Source: Oscillospiraceae bacterium
GTDB lineage: Bacteria; Bacillota_A; Clostridia; Oscillospirales; JAAYXM01
Length of the DNA: 23,798 nt
Direction: 5' to 3'
Assembly: GCA_017408185.1 (NCBI GenBank)
Contig: JAFQVE010000062.1
Location: 1 to 23,798, forward strand
The notes under the pieces are model-generated. The model saw only the letters and a list, made by a program, of their open reading frames with translations. It did no database searches and was not told the DNA's origin. Below, piece by piece: positions 1 through 8,998 of this stretch (position 1 is the stretch's first letter; each line of letters begins with the position of its first letter). The translations under genes and the position numbers were made by a program.

Positions 1-341
1 ACTGTTGTGCAAATCATACCGAGAGTTGGAAGAATTGTTCTCCAGTCAGTCCAAGTGTACCATCCCGCAGCGATACAAAGACCACAAAAAAACCACAGCC
101 ACAACGGATTATCCGCCCACTTCCTCCCTTTGTTTACAAATACAAGCGCACGAACAAGAGCCACTCCGTTGAGAATTGCACCTGCAGTATTGCCTATAAG
201 CCCGAAATTCAGAATAAAAGCTACGTTTGCCGCAAGCTGAAATGCGACTATATACTTATGCGTTTTCTGCTGAAATGAAATAACAGCGAGAGTTGCAGCG
301 ATTATACCGATAATCTGCCCTATTATTTCTTTATCCATCAT
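1..341 (-). CDS. YgjV-family inner membrane protein, 3'-truncated by window edge
   Basis: Reading the minus strand from an ATG at 341 gives 113 open codons running off the left edge. The protein is strongly hydrophobic, with about three to four membrane segments. It opens MMDKEIIGQIIGIIAATLAV and continues with a Gln-Gln-Lys motif, Asn-rich helices and a Trp-rich segment. This pattern resembles the YgjV family of small bacterial membrane proteins, whose function is unknown to me. An AAGGAG ribosome site (plus 348-353) lies 6 nt before the first ATG and 9 nt before the next (338), so either could be used. The gene diverges from the antiporter gene and has its own consensus promoter. The family call rests on remembered sequence character rather than a search, and the C-terminus is missing. 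Confidence 0.7.
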   Translation of the reverse strand, partial: MMDKEIIGQIIGIIAATLAVISFQQKTHKYIVAFQLAANVAFILNFGLIGNTAGAILNGVALVRALVFVNKGRKWADNPLWLWFFCGLCIAAGWYTWTDWRTILPTLGMICTT

Positions 342-351
342 ATAAAACTCC

Positions 352-380
352 TTGATTTTTTCGTATTCTACTATTATAAT
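352..380 (+). promoter_or_regulatory. Sigma-70/A-type promoter for the NhaC-family gene
   Basis: There is a TTGATT -35 at 352-357, a 17-bp spacer and a perfect TATAAT -10 at 375-380. The predicted start near 387 gives a leader of about 26 nt before the ATG at 413. The -10 lies inside the palindrome TATTATAATA (372-381), which also supplies the -10 of the opposing promoter. This is near consensus, so it is probably a strong housekeeping promoter. Confidence 0.75.
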
Positions 381-401
381 ACTGAATATATAAAGTTTCA
401 A
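373..401 (-). promoter_or_regulatory. Sigma-70/A-type promoter for the YgjV-like gene
   Basis: On the minus strand there is a TTGAAA -35 (plus 396-401), a 17-bp spacer and a TATAAT -10 (plus 373-378). The predicted start near 366 gives a leader of about 25 nt before the ATG at 341. The -10 shares its bases with the opposing promoter, so RNA polymerase probably cannot open both at once. The -35 touches the ribosome site of the antiporter gene (400-405). Confidence 0.72.
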
Positions 402-412
402 GGAGTTTGATT

Positions 413-1750
413 ATGAAAAACAAAAATTCATCAAAAGTGAACAAAGGAAACCCAATAGCATTGCTCCCAATAGGCATTTTCCTCATACTCTATCTCGGAC
501 TTGGTCTGTTTTTGGAGTATGGGCTGAAAATCAAGATGGGATTTTACAACATACCCATTGTGATTTCCTTTCTCGCCGCTTTGCTTGTAGCCTGTCTTCA
601 GAACAGAAAGCTTTCTCTCGATAAAAAATTTGAAGTAATGGGAAAAGGTGTTGGCGACAAGAACATAATAACCATGATAATCATTTTCCTTATGGCAGGA
701 ATCTTTGTAGGCGTTGTCGGAAGATCAAGTGCAGAGAGCGTTGCATACTTCGTTCTTTCAATTATTCCCCCGAAGTTTGCCGTTGCCGTTCTCTTTGTTG
801 TAAGCTGCTTTATTTCCCTTGCTATGGGCACATCGGTGGGAACAATAACGCTCATCACACCTATTGCGGTTTCTGTTTCTGCCGCTTCAGGCTTTTCTCT
901 TCCCCTCTGTGTCGGCTCTGTAGTCGGCGGCGCAATGTTTGGCGACAACCTTTCCTTTATCTCCGACACAACCATAGCCGCCTGCAACGGTCAGGGATGT
1001 AAAATGAGCGATAAATTCCGTGAAAACTTTGCAATCGCTCTCCCTGCCGCAATAGTTACTTTGATTTTAATCATTGTGCTTTCGCTTAACACCGAAATCT
1101 CGGGTCAGGTTTCAGGCGATTATGACCTTGTTCTCATAATTCCCTATCTTCTTGTCTTCCTTGGCGGAATAATTGGAATAAATGTATTTGCAGTACTTCT
1201 CATCGGTATTATATCAGGTGCAGGCATCATGCTTTACACCGGTTCAATCACAGGAATGGAGCTTCTCGGCAATATGGGTATCGGTGCTTCCGGAATGTTT
1301 GAAACCTCGATGGTTGCAATCCTTGTTTCTGCAATATGTGCGCTTATCCGTGAGCACGGTGGTTTTGAAGCACTTCTTTATGCAATACGAAAAATTTTCC
1401 GCGGCCGTCGTGGCGGTCAGCTCGGCATGGGGCTTCTTGTAGGTGCTATGGATATCGCTACCGCAAACAATACCGTTGCAATAGTTATGGCAAATCCCAT
1501 AGCAAAAGAAATGTCCGAAAATTATAGCATTACCCCCAGAAAGACTGCATCACTTCTCGATACCTTCTCCTGCATTTTCCAGGGAATCATTCCTTACGGT
1601 GCACAAATGCTCGTTGCTATTTCTGCTGTAAACTCTCTGGGAAGCTCCATTTCAGCCTTTGACATTATTCCATATCTTTTCTATCCGTTTCTGCTCTTTG
1701 TAAGTTCGTTGATTTTTATCTTTGTGATACCGGAAAAGAAAAAGAAGTAA
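413..1750 (+). CDS. Na+/H+ antiporter, NhaC family
   Basis: This is a 445-residue integral membrane protein with roughly ten or more hydrophobic segments. The family signature lies near residues 174-190: a Gly-Gly-Ala-Met-Phe-Gly-Asp stretch (Asp178) followed by Ser-Asp-Thr-Thr (Asp185). NhaC-type antiporters carry a similar Gly-Asp...Ser-Asp-Thr-Thr pattern, and their acidic residues are thought to take part in ion exchange. Family members swap internal Na+ for external H+, though some relatives carry organic acids, so the exact substrate is uncertain. An in-frame TTG at 407 lies only 1 nt after the AAGGAG ribosome site (400-405). The ATG at 413 has proper 7-nt spacing and is preferred. The gene is monocistronic, with a consensus promoter upstream and a hairpin terminator 15 nt after the stop. 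Nothing links it functionally to the polysaccharide locus beyond adjacency. Confidence 0.88.
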   Translation: MKNKNSSKVNKGNPIALLPIGIFLILYLGLGLFLEYGLKIKMGFYNIPIVISFLAALLVACLQNRKLSLDKKFEVMGKGVGDKNIITMIIIFLMAGIFVGVVGRSSAESVAYFVLSIIPPKFAVAVLFVVSCFISLAMGTSVGTITLITPIAVSVSAASGFSLPLCVGSVVGGAMFGDNLSFISDTTIAACNGQGCKMSDKFRENFAIALPAAIVTLILIIVLSLNTEISGQVSGDYDLVLIIPYLLVFLGGIIGINVFAVLLIGIISGAGIMLYTGSITGMELLGNMGIGASGMFETSMVAILVSAICALIREHGGFEALLYAIRKIFRGRRGGQLGMGLLVGAMDIATANNTVAIVMANPIAKEMSENYSITPRKTASLLDTFSCIFQGIIPYGAQMLVAISAVNSLGSSISAFDIIPYLFYPFLLFVSSLIFIFVIPEKKKK

Positions 1751-1765
1751 AAACTCGAAAAAGCG

Positions 1766-1798
1766 CAACGGATGAGGCATTAGTTGTCTCATCCGTTG
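1766..1798. terminator. Bidirectional intrinsic terminator between the antiporter and the 2390-residue lyase genes
   Basis: An 11-bp perfect stem pairs CAACGGATGAG (1766-1776) with CTCATCCGTTG (1788-1798). It can extend three more pairs, one of them G-U, to leave a 5-nt loop. A T-rich tract follows on the plus strand (1799-1809). On the minus strand the hairpin is followed by a T-run complementary to 1751-1762. It therefore serves two convergent genes ending at 1750 and 1812. A near-copy lies at 14275-14307. Confidence 0.88.
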
Positions 1799-1811
1799 TT
1801 TTGCATTTTAT

Positions 1812-2354
1812 TTACTTTGTGTAATCGAGGATTCTCTTTATGAGAACTGCTACTTCTGCTCTTGTTGTATAATCGGTTGGTGCGATTTCGCCGTTCTTTC
1901 CGTTTACAAGCCCTGCAGATATGAGGGCCGAGACTGCTTCTTTTGCGTAGTCGGAAACAGAGTCGAAATCCTCGTAGGGAACGACCTGTGTGTCGTTCCG
2001 TTTTTCGATTTTCTCAAAAGCGGCAAGTGCTCGGTAAACGATTACCATCATATCCTGACGGGTAATGTTTTCTCTCGGTGCATACTTATTATCGCCAATT
2101 CCACCGACGAGTCCCGTGTTTCTTGCGATTGCAAGCTCACGTGCAAAGTAGTCGGTTTCAAGAACATCAGCGAAATTCTCGGTATTATCGGAAGAAAGAC
2201 CGAACGCACGGACAAGGAGAATTGCAAAATCTGCTCTTGTGATATTATTTCCGGGAGAGAATGTGGTCCCACTCGTTCCCTTGATAATACCTTCATCTGC
2301 AAGGGCGTTGATTTCATCTTCCGCCCAGGCGTGGTTTCCGAGGTCTATGAAGCG
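1812..2354 (-). repeat. SLH triple-domain repeat, copy 1 (direct repeat with 14319-14852)
   Basis: This segment encodes the three C-terminal SLH domains of the 2390-residue lyase. It matches 14319-14852 closely at the nucleotide level, roughly 85-90 percent by eye in the parts compared, with exact runs of more than 40 bases around 2212-2255. The similarity continues past the stop into the terminator hairpin. Both copies point the same way, about 12.5 kb apart. Confidence 0.8.
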
Positions 2355-5300
2355 TACATCCGAAATTTCCGGTGTATCAGGAACCTTTGGTGTGTCCGGA
2401 GTTTCAGGCTCATCAGAAGCTTCGGACTTATTCGGTGTTGTTGTGGTCGCACTTTCACCGCCGCCTCCGCCACCGCCGGTAGAACCGTATACAGTTACAT
2501 CAAAGCTCTGACTGCTTTCTCTTCCGGATTCATCTCGAGCCGTGATAAGAAAGCCTGATTCACCTAACTGAGAGCTTGTCGGCTTCCATGTGATTACTCC
2601 CGTTGACTCATCAATAGAAGCGCCTCTCGGCATTACAATTCCTGCAAAAGTTATGTTTTCACCAAGCGGACTTTCTGCATTAAGCTTTATGGTAATCGAG
2701 CTTCCTGCAGAAGTTGTGATTTTATCCGATACCGGAGCAAATCTTGGTGCTTCGTTGTATACGTTTGATAATGGGATTGTAAAGCTCTGTCCTTTCTGTA
2801 TGTTATATACATATCCCTGACTGAAATCGGCAGTATTCTTGAATGCGGATATAAGGCTTATGTCTCCGATATTAAGAGACACATTCTCGCCATTCTGTTC
2901 TGCCCCAACTATCTTATATGCACCATTCTGACTGCCTGAGTTTTCAACATAAATATACTTATCTTCAAGCTCCGACAGATCAACATCACCGTCAAACTTT
3001 ACATTGATGCTGTTATCAAATGAAAGCTCTTCCGTAAAATCAATAACTGTTCCTTTATATGCAGCAACACCTTGATTTTCTCCAATGATATCTCCATCAT
3101 TTACATATGCATATATGTTTTCTTCTGCTTCATTTACAGAATAAACGCCGACAAAGCCTCTGAAATCAAAGCTTACATTTCCGTCTGTGACTGTGTATGT
3201 AATACCGTTGTTTGTTGCATATACAACATAATCACATCTTCCCGACTTGAGCTTCACCTTGACTGCTTTAACCACATCATCCTTTGCTGCTTTTCCGTCC
3301 TTGATACTTACGGAAATACTTTCAGCACTTTCTATATACATTTCGCCCTTATAAGGCTGAATAAGCGATGTGAAAAGTGTGTCAAGTTCAGTGCCTTTAC
3401 GATGGATAAGCATATAATCAAGTCCCGGAATTGCTTTATTGTTTTCAACATTCGGGGCATAGCCTGTTGCAATTCCCACTCCGTCAGGTGTCCAGTCGTT
3501 AAGTGCCGTAAATTTAAGATTAAGGTCTTTTGAGTCATTTACCTGCTTCTTAAAATCGGTCTGTTCGAAGTTGACCGAGAATGTGCCGTCTTCGATATTT
3601 TCCGCACGATTCACATTATCAAGCCAAGTGTATCCTCTCGGATATTCAGTTTCATACGTCCACGCATTCGGCGAATTAGGATCTTTTCCGTATGGTACAT
3701 CTTTTCCTGCATATGAGCCTACATACTCTCCGTTTTCGTCAACCTGAGCAACAAGGTTCAAATCATCCGTTGTATATCCCATGTACGACTGTGTGTGGAA
3801 GCTGTATGTATGCTCGTCTCCTCCCTTGACACGGAAAAAGTCTATTGTGTAGACATCCTTCGGGGATGCTTCAATCGTCAAGGCAGTTCTGCGATAAATT
3901 TCCGTCTCATCATACGGTGATGCCTTTACATCCACAAGCTTTACCTTTTCCGTGCTGTCAAAATGCATCGGATAGCCTGTATAAATTGAATTCTGCCAAT
4001 CTTCATTTACAACGACAGTATTGTGTGAGAGTGTGTTTGATACCCACTGCAAACGGTTTGGCTGCGTTCCCGTTTCCTCAGGATATCCGAGGTCAGGAGT
4101 GAAGTTGAAGCCGTATGCATCAATTCCGAGCTGAAGCATATCACGGTGTCCGTGTCCGCTTGTCCTTCCGTAATACATATACGTATCGTAGCGTTGCTCT
4201 TCATCACTATTTGCAGAGCTGCTCTTTATATTTTTACCGCCGCGAAGAATTGCAAGACCAAATCCCGTGAGATTGTTGCTTTCCATTATACGCTCGCCGT
4301 TTTCTTCTATAACCTGCTTCATTTCAGCTTCGAGCGTATCATTGTTTGTGAAGATATCAACGATGGGATCTTCGATTTTGTTTCCGCTTATATAATAATA
4401 GTTTTGTGCAATACGCGGATCTCTCAGCAAATTATATGCTCTCAGAAGAATTGAAGTATTTGTTGCATACTTCTTTCCTGCAGTTTCACCGTAGTCTCCG
4501 CCGGCATATGTATAATCATTTCCGAGGGTAAGCTCAATCATTCCACGTATCATCTTTACAAACTTCGGATTTGCAAAAAGGTCAAGGTTTTCATTATCAA
4601 CACCGTAACGATAAATAGCCTCCGCAACATCGAAGCTACCGGACAACCACGAATTGTTATACGATGCACCAACCTCATTTCCAAAGCCGTCACGGTCAAC
4701 CTCATTGATATAACGGGTTACCATTTCACCGCCGCTGTTTGAAATGCATACATTATATGTTTCTCCATATATCGAATCTTTCATCGACTTGCTCTTCGTT
4801 GTGCCAGTAGCAATGATCCAATCAAACACAGCGTTTGTCTCTTCCGAGCAATCGAGAACAATTGCAACCTGTGCTGCGAGAAGCTGATGCATTCCGAAGT
4901 TTCCGAGTGCACGACCTTCCTTGAGGTCCTTCACACTCTCGCGAAGAATTCCGTTTTCAATATTCTCACGAATCATATCCGGAGAGGTTTTTGGGTTCTC
5001 AAGTCCATTTTCAAGAGCTTTTTTGGAGAGATATGTAACAACCTGTGCGTCATCATATATCGGATAGAATGCATCGTATCCGGTTACCAAGCTCTGCGAC
5101 AGACCGTTCTGCCAAATGCTGCCCAGTATTCTTCCGCTGTTTCTTCCTCCATGTGAATTTGAATAGCTCAGGCTTGTGTTCTCAAACTTAAAATACGGAT
5201 ACAAATCTGCTATTCTGTCAATAAGTATTGCTCCTGCTCTTCCGTATTTCTTATCGCCTGTGTATAGATATGCATTTTTCAGATCATCCACTGCAGTGAT

Positions 5301-8300
5301 GAAGGAATCTCCCTGCAATAAATCATACCAAGCGCCGTGCATATACAATGCCACGGGACAGAATTTATGCAACGTTTTCGTTCCGTAAGTTCCGTCGGAA
5401 ACAGACCAGCCATATCCATCATCAACCATCCATGTTGATGCGTTTTCTGCTGAAACGTCAAGCTGTTCATCTTTCCATACATCGGGATAAAGAACATTAA
5501 CAAGTGCATCTTTTTCGCCGTTTTCAACGGCAATTCTGTTATTTTCAATTGCAAGTTCTCTGTTATATACGCCGTTTTCGTCAAGTCCACGCTTGTATAA
5601 AAGTTCAAAATCATTCGATGGGAACAGACGTTTGCAATCAGGACACTGTACCTTCCACGGATTTCTTGTCACGTTGATATTCCAACCGTAACTGCCGTAT
5701 TTTGCACGTATATCCGTTTTGCAATACGGGCAGTTATACATCATTGTATCAGGTGCGTTGAGAGTCGCAATCGTAGCACTTCTCGGAACACCTTCTCCCG
5801 GCAGGTTACTGTATAACACATCGAGGTTTTCAACCCACTTGTCTGCTGCTACAGCCGCATTTTTTGCTTGAGTTCTTGCCCAATCATACTTCCCGACATT
5901 GCGAAGAGCCATCTCACGCATCTCATATGTATACAATGTCGGCTCTGTCTTTTCAGAGCTTGAAACAACAGTTGCATCGTATGTAAACTCTATTCCTCCC
6001 ACATCAGCCGTCACTCTGACAACACCTGTGCCACGTGCAACAGAGAAAACACTTCCTTCGTCATTCACAGCAACAATGTCAGGAGTGAGACTTTCATATG
6101 AATATATCGCACCGTCAAGATTTCCTTCAGAGCCATCATTGTTCGTTCCTGTTACCATCAGCTTCGAACCATCAAAATCAAGAACCGAAACTATTTTATC
6201 TTCGCATCTTGCGCTGATTGATGCAAGCTTTACGGATTCCACAGTGATTCTTTCCGTCACAGTTTTCTCCGTGCCGTTGAAGGTGACGTGAGCCGTTATA
6301 TTCGCTTCTCCTTCTGCAAGTGTCAAAAGCTTATTGCCTGAAATTTCTGCTATAGCTTCGTTATCCGAAGTAAAGTAATAGGATATATCACGTGTATTTA
6401 CCGCAATTCCGTCGGAAAGAATAGCGCCGGCCGAAATTTCCGTCTCACCTCCGACATAGAATATCTCGTGAATAAGATCGATTGTCGCTTTATCAAAAAC
6501 ACTATCATTTACGACAAAATCGAACTCATCCGAAACTTCGGCATCACCGATTTTTCCCGAAATAAGCATTTTTACGTTTCCGGGAGTCTTCGCCTTTACA
6601 AACGCACCGTCAACTACCGCAACGGATGCATCCGAGCTCGTCATTGCAAGATTTATTTCCTTTATTCCGTCAAGTGACGGTCTTGCATAATACTTTGTGC
6701 CGTTATCCTGCAGAACATAGAGTGCATATTCTTCACTCTCGCCTGCGGCAATATTTTTCCTTGCCATTTCGGCGCCGAGCTCTGCAGTTTTGCTGAGTTC
6801 TCCCGTTCCCTTGAATTCGAGATACGATGGGTACATATTTGCACCCCATCCCGTTTTCTCTTTTGCAACCAAGGTGAGCGTGTGTGTTCCCTCGGAAAGC
6901 TCAAGTGAACGCAGATTTGCAATATATGCAGGATTTACCGTTGCCGGACTGTAGAAATCGTACTGTCCAATATATTTTCCATCGATATAGATATACGCTG
7001 CACTTGCGCCTCCAGATGCCTGGATACCACGGAACGTTATATCGTATGCCCCGGAATCCTTCATATAAAAATCAAACGAAATCTGATTTGATGCCTCGGC
7101 ATTTGAAGACTGAATCTGTAGTCCATATACCTGGAATCGGGTTATGGTCGATCCGTCACAAAGCTTACTGTCTGTCATACTCTTGTTTATCTGCCAACCG
7201 GTATTCTCAATCGTCGCATCATATACCGTTGGCACAACCTGATTCTGGAAATCGACCTTGAATGACGGATAAACAGGCTCTTCCGAGACAACAAGCGATA
7301 TTTTCCCCGAAGCAGATTCGCCGTCTATTGTTACCGATGCACTTATCTCGACTTCTCCGACCGATACCGGCTTCACGATACCGCCTGCATCCACTGTAGC
7401 AACATTTTCATCCGAGCTTTCAAAGCTTATTTCGGCTTTTGAAATATCAACATCTCTTCCCGTATTATATTTCGCCGAAACGTTTATCTTCATTCCGTCC
7501 GCATCCGCCATAAGAACGAATGCCTTTTCGGAAGAAAGCAAAACTTCTTCTATCTTTTCTTTTATAACCGTAAAGCTTATCGGTTCAAGCTCTTTGATAT
7601 TTCCGTCTACCTCAACTGAGAGCGAAACATCGGCTTTACCTGCTCCCACAGCGGTGACAGCTCCGCTTTCCGAGACAGATATTACCGAATCATCGGAGCT
7701 TTTTACTATAAGTTTTATGCTTTCATCGTTGCCTCCGGCAAAGGTAGCATTTCCGAGATTGAGCTTTTCTCTTCGGAGGTCAATCTCTGCTCCGTTTTCG
7801 AATTTAAGCACGCCCGAAAGATTAGCGTTCTCCCCCGTAAGAAGCTCTGTTTTATCATACAAAAGTACTGCTTCATCAATTTTCGTGAGCTCTTCTTTCT
7901 TTTCAAACTTCACCTCAACGGGAAGCATAACCGAATGTGCTCCGCCCGAGCTACTTGCAAGAAACGTGAGCTTATGTTTTCCATCGGAAAGCTTCATCGG
8001 GCGAAGCTTTGCTGATGTTGCATTCACATAATCCGCCTTGTCTGCTCTGCAATCAAACCTGCCCACGTAGATGCCGTCGATAAAATAGTTTATATATCCG
8101 CCCTCGGGACGATGCATACCATACGCCGTTATGTCGTATATACCGCCACCGTATGTCTCGAAATCAAACGTGATATATTTGTTATCCGCAACACCCCACG
8201 TCGCAAACGAAGAATATGCTTCAAAGCACGAACCTGTAGAGCCGTCGGCTATCGTTGAGTTTGCTCCATCAACCGACCATCCCTCACCCCTTGAAGTTGC

Positions 8301-8984
8301 AAGATAGTTCGGATATCTTGTTGTTCCGGGGGCAGGATTTGTTGAACTCCAGCCCTCTGTCGGCGTCATTGTACTCGTATCTCCCGTGCGGAGGTCAACA
8401 CTAAAATTATCTTTGATAACTTTCTTTTGAAACTCCACCTTAACAGGCAGCATCATCGCATTTGCTCCCGACGATTTCTCGGCAAGAAGCTTGAGCTTAT
8501 GAGTTCCTGCCGTGAGCGTTATCGTTCCGAGAGTTTCCGACGTTGCTGTCGTGAGATTGTCCTTTGCTGCATAACAATCGAATTTTCCGATAAACTCACT
8601 ATCAATAAAATAATTTATATATCCACCTGCGACACGATGCATACCGAATGCCGTGACTTCATACGTTCCGTCTCCCGGAACCGTGAAATCAAACGTAACG
8701 TACTCATTGCCGGTTGCACTCCAGGTCGCGATGGATGTGTATGTATCGAAATATGACATTGTGGAACCGTTTGCCAGCGTTGAGTTTGCCCCGTCTACTG
8801 ACCAGCCCTCACCCTTTGTATTCTCCGTATACGTCGGATACCTTGTTTCGCTATTCATTGTGCTTACGTCGCCCGTGCGAAAGTCCACTACGAAAGAGCC
8901 ATCTGCTTCTGCTGATAGTGCAATAGTCGGCATCAGGCTTATAAGCATCGCAACGGCAATAAGTAACGATACTATTCTTTTCAT
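1812..8984 (-). CDS. Giant secreted, SLH-anchored heparinase II/III-superfamily polysaccharide lyase (2390 aa)
   Basis: A signal peptide (1-25, ALSA|EA) precedes two related beta-sandwich modules (about 28-190 and 192-363). These are followed by two Ig-like/Big2 units (to about 570), a third beta-sandwich module (about 572-727) and three more Big2-like units (to about 1012). The lyase core (about 1014-2000) contains paired CxxC (Cys1085/1088 and 1114/1117), an Asn-Phe-Gly-Met-His motif (1362-1366), a candidate catalytic Tyr1442, and a His1611-Gly-His1613 ... Asp1631 ... His1654 set. In heparinase II, as I recall it, the HGH-to-Asp spacing is the same 18 residues and the second His, Asp and later His bind zinc. 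A putative-Ig domain (about 2077-2163), Gly7/Pro-Thr linker and three SLH domains (2212-2390, with TRAD, TRQD and TRAE motifs) follow. Expected role: beta-elimination of a uronic-acid polysaccharide at the cell wall. It is last in the operon: its AAGGAGGT site overlaps the upstream stop. The substrate cannot be read from sequence. Confidence 0.85.
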   Translation of the reverse strand: MKRIVSLLIAVAMLISLMPTIALSAEADGSFVVDFRTGDVSTMNSETRYPTYTENTKGEGWSVDGANSTLANGSTMSYFDTYTSIATWSATGNEYVTFDFTVPGDGTYEVTAFGMHRVAGGYINYFIDSEFIGKFDCYAAKDNLTTATSETLGTITLTAGTHKLKLLAEKSSGANAMMLPVKVEFQKKVIKDNFSVDLRTGDTSTMTPTEGWSSTNPAPGTTRYPNYLATSRGEGWSVDGANSTIADGSTGSCFEAYSSFATWGVADNKYITFDFETYGGGIYDITAYGMHRPEGGYINYFIDGIYVGRFDCRADKADYVNATSAKLRPMKLSDGKHKLTFLASSSGGAHSVMLPVEVKFEKKEELTKIDEAVLLYDKTELLTGENANLSGVLKFENGAEIDLRREKLNLGNATFAGGNDESIKLIVKSSDDSVISVSESGAVTAVGAGKADVSLSVEVDGNIKELEPISFTVIKEKIEEVLLSSEKAFVLMADADGMKINVSAKYNTGRDVDISKAEISFESSDENVATVDAGGIVKPVSVGEVEISASVTIDGESASGKISLVVSEEPVYPSFKVDFQNQVVPTVYDATIENTGWQINKSMTDSKLCDGSTITRFQVYGLQIQSSNAEASNQISFDFYMKDSGAYDITFRGIQASGGASAAYIYIDGKYIGQYDFYSPATVNPAYIANLRSLELSEGTHTLTLVAKEKTGWGANMYPSYLEFKGTGELSKTAELGAEMARKNIAAGESEEYALYVLQDNGTKYYARPSLDGIKEINLAMTSSDASVAVVDGAFVKAKTPGNVKMLISGKIGDAEVSDEFDFVVNDSVFDKATIDLIHEIFYVGGETEISAGAILSDGIAVNTRDISYYFTSDNEAIAEISGNKLLTLAEGEANITAHVTFNGTEKTVTERITVESVKLASISARCEDKIVSVLDFDGSKLMVTGTNNDGSEGNLDGAIYSYESLTPDIVAVNDEGSVFSVARGTGVVRVTADVGGIEFTYDATVVSSSEKTEPTLYTYEMREMALRNVGKYDWARTQAKNAAVAADKWVENLDVLYSNLPGEGVPRSATIATLNAPDTMMYNCPYCKTDIRAKYGSYGWNINVTRNPWKVQCPDCKRLFPSNDFELLYKRGLDENGVYNRELAIENNRIAVENGEKDALVNVLYPDVWKDEQLDVSAENASTWMVDDGYGWSVSDGTYGTKTLHKFCPVALYMHGAWYDLLQGDSFITAVDDLKNAYLYTGDKKYGRAGAILIDRIADLYPYFKFENTSLSYSNSHGGRNSGRILGSIWQNGLSQSLVTGYDAFYPIYDDAQVVTYLSKKALENGLENPKTSPDMIRENIENGILRESVKDLKEGRALGNFGMHQLLAAQVAIVLDCSEETNAVFDWIIATGTTKSKSMKDSIYGETYNVCISNSGGEMVTRYINEVDRDGFGNEVGASYNNSWLSGSFDVAEAIYRYGVDNENLDLFANPKFVKMIRGMIELTLGNDYTYAGGDYGETAGKKYATNTSILLRAYNLLRDPRIAQNYYYISGNKIEDPIVDIFTNNDTLEAEMKQVIEENGERIMESNNLTGFGLAILRGGKNIKSSSANSDEEQRYDTYMYYGRTSGHGHRDMLQLGIDAYGFNFTPDLGYPEETGTQPNRLQWVSNTLSHNTVVVNEDWQNSIYTGYPMHFDSTEKVKLVDVKASPYDETEIYRRTALTIEASPKDVYTIDFFRVKGGDEHTYSFHTQSYMGYTTDDLNLVAQVDENGEYVGSYAGKDVPYGKDPNSPNAWTYETEYPRGYTWLDNVNRAENIEDGTFSVNFEQTDFKKQVNDSKDLNLKFTALNDWTPDGVGIATGYAPNVENNKAIPGLDYMLIHRKGTELDTLFTSLIQPYKGEMYIESAESISVSIKDGKAAKDDVVKAVKVKLKSGRCDYVVYATNNGITYTVTDGNVSFDFRGFVGVYSVNEAEENIYAYVNDGDIIGENQGVAAYKGTVIDFTEELSFDNSINVKFDGDVDLSELEDKYIYVENSGSQNGAYKIVGAEQNGENVSLNIGDISLISAFKNTADFSQGYVYNIQKGQSFTIPLSNVYNEAPRFAPVSDKITTSAGSSITIKLNAESPLGENITFAGIVMPRGASIDESTGVITWKPTSSQLGESGFLITARDESGRESSQSFDVTVYGSTGGGGGGGESATTTTPNKSEASDEPETPDTPKVPDTPEISDVRFIDLGNHAWAEDEINALADEGIIKGTSGTTFSPGNNITRADFAILLVRAFGLSSDNTENFADVLETDYFARELAIARNTGLVGGIGDNKYAPRENITRQDMMVIVYRALAAFEKIEKRNDTQVVPYEDFDSVSDYAKEAVSALISAGLVNGKNGEIAPTDYTTRAEVAVLIKRILDYTK
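7905..8984 (-). repeat. N-terminal two-module repeat, copy 1 (direct repeat with 10287-11363)
   Basis: The first 360 codons of the 2390-residue lyase align with the first 359 codons of the 788-residue protein, with a single one-codon indel between the two modules. The stretch 8650-8880 is nearly identical to 11030-11260. The second module is less conserved but clearly the same. The signal-peptide codons differ much more than the mature N-terminus. Offset between copies is 2379 bp, or 2382 bp after the indel. Confidence 0.88.
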
Positions 8985-8990
8985 TTTGAG

Positions 8991-8998
8991 ACCTCCTT
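8991..8998 (-). promoter_or_regulatory. Ribosome site of the 2390-residue lyase, overlapping the upstream stop
   Basis: AAGGAGGT on the minus strand starts inside the TAA stop (8997-8999) of the accessory-protein gene and lies 6 nt before the ATG at 8984. The overlap suggests translational coupling of accessory protein and lyase. Confidence 0.8.

Noticed and set aside
7..240. A 77-codon plus-strand open frame at the left edge
   Set aside because: It is antisense to the YgjV-like gene, which has a ribosome site, promoter and coherent membrane segments.
407..412. TTG at 407 as the start of the NhaC-family gene
   Set aside because: It is one base from the AAGGAG site, too close for initiation; the ATG at 413 has 7-nt spacing.
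2455..2485. The poly-Gly tract in the SLH linker as a slippage-prone phase-variation site
   Set aside because: It is coded by mixed GGN codons, and gain or loss of a unit would keep frame; the other lyase simply has a shorter Gly run. Linker length variation is plausible, on/off switching is not.
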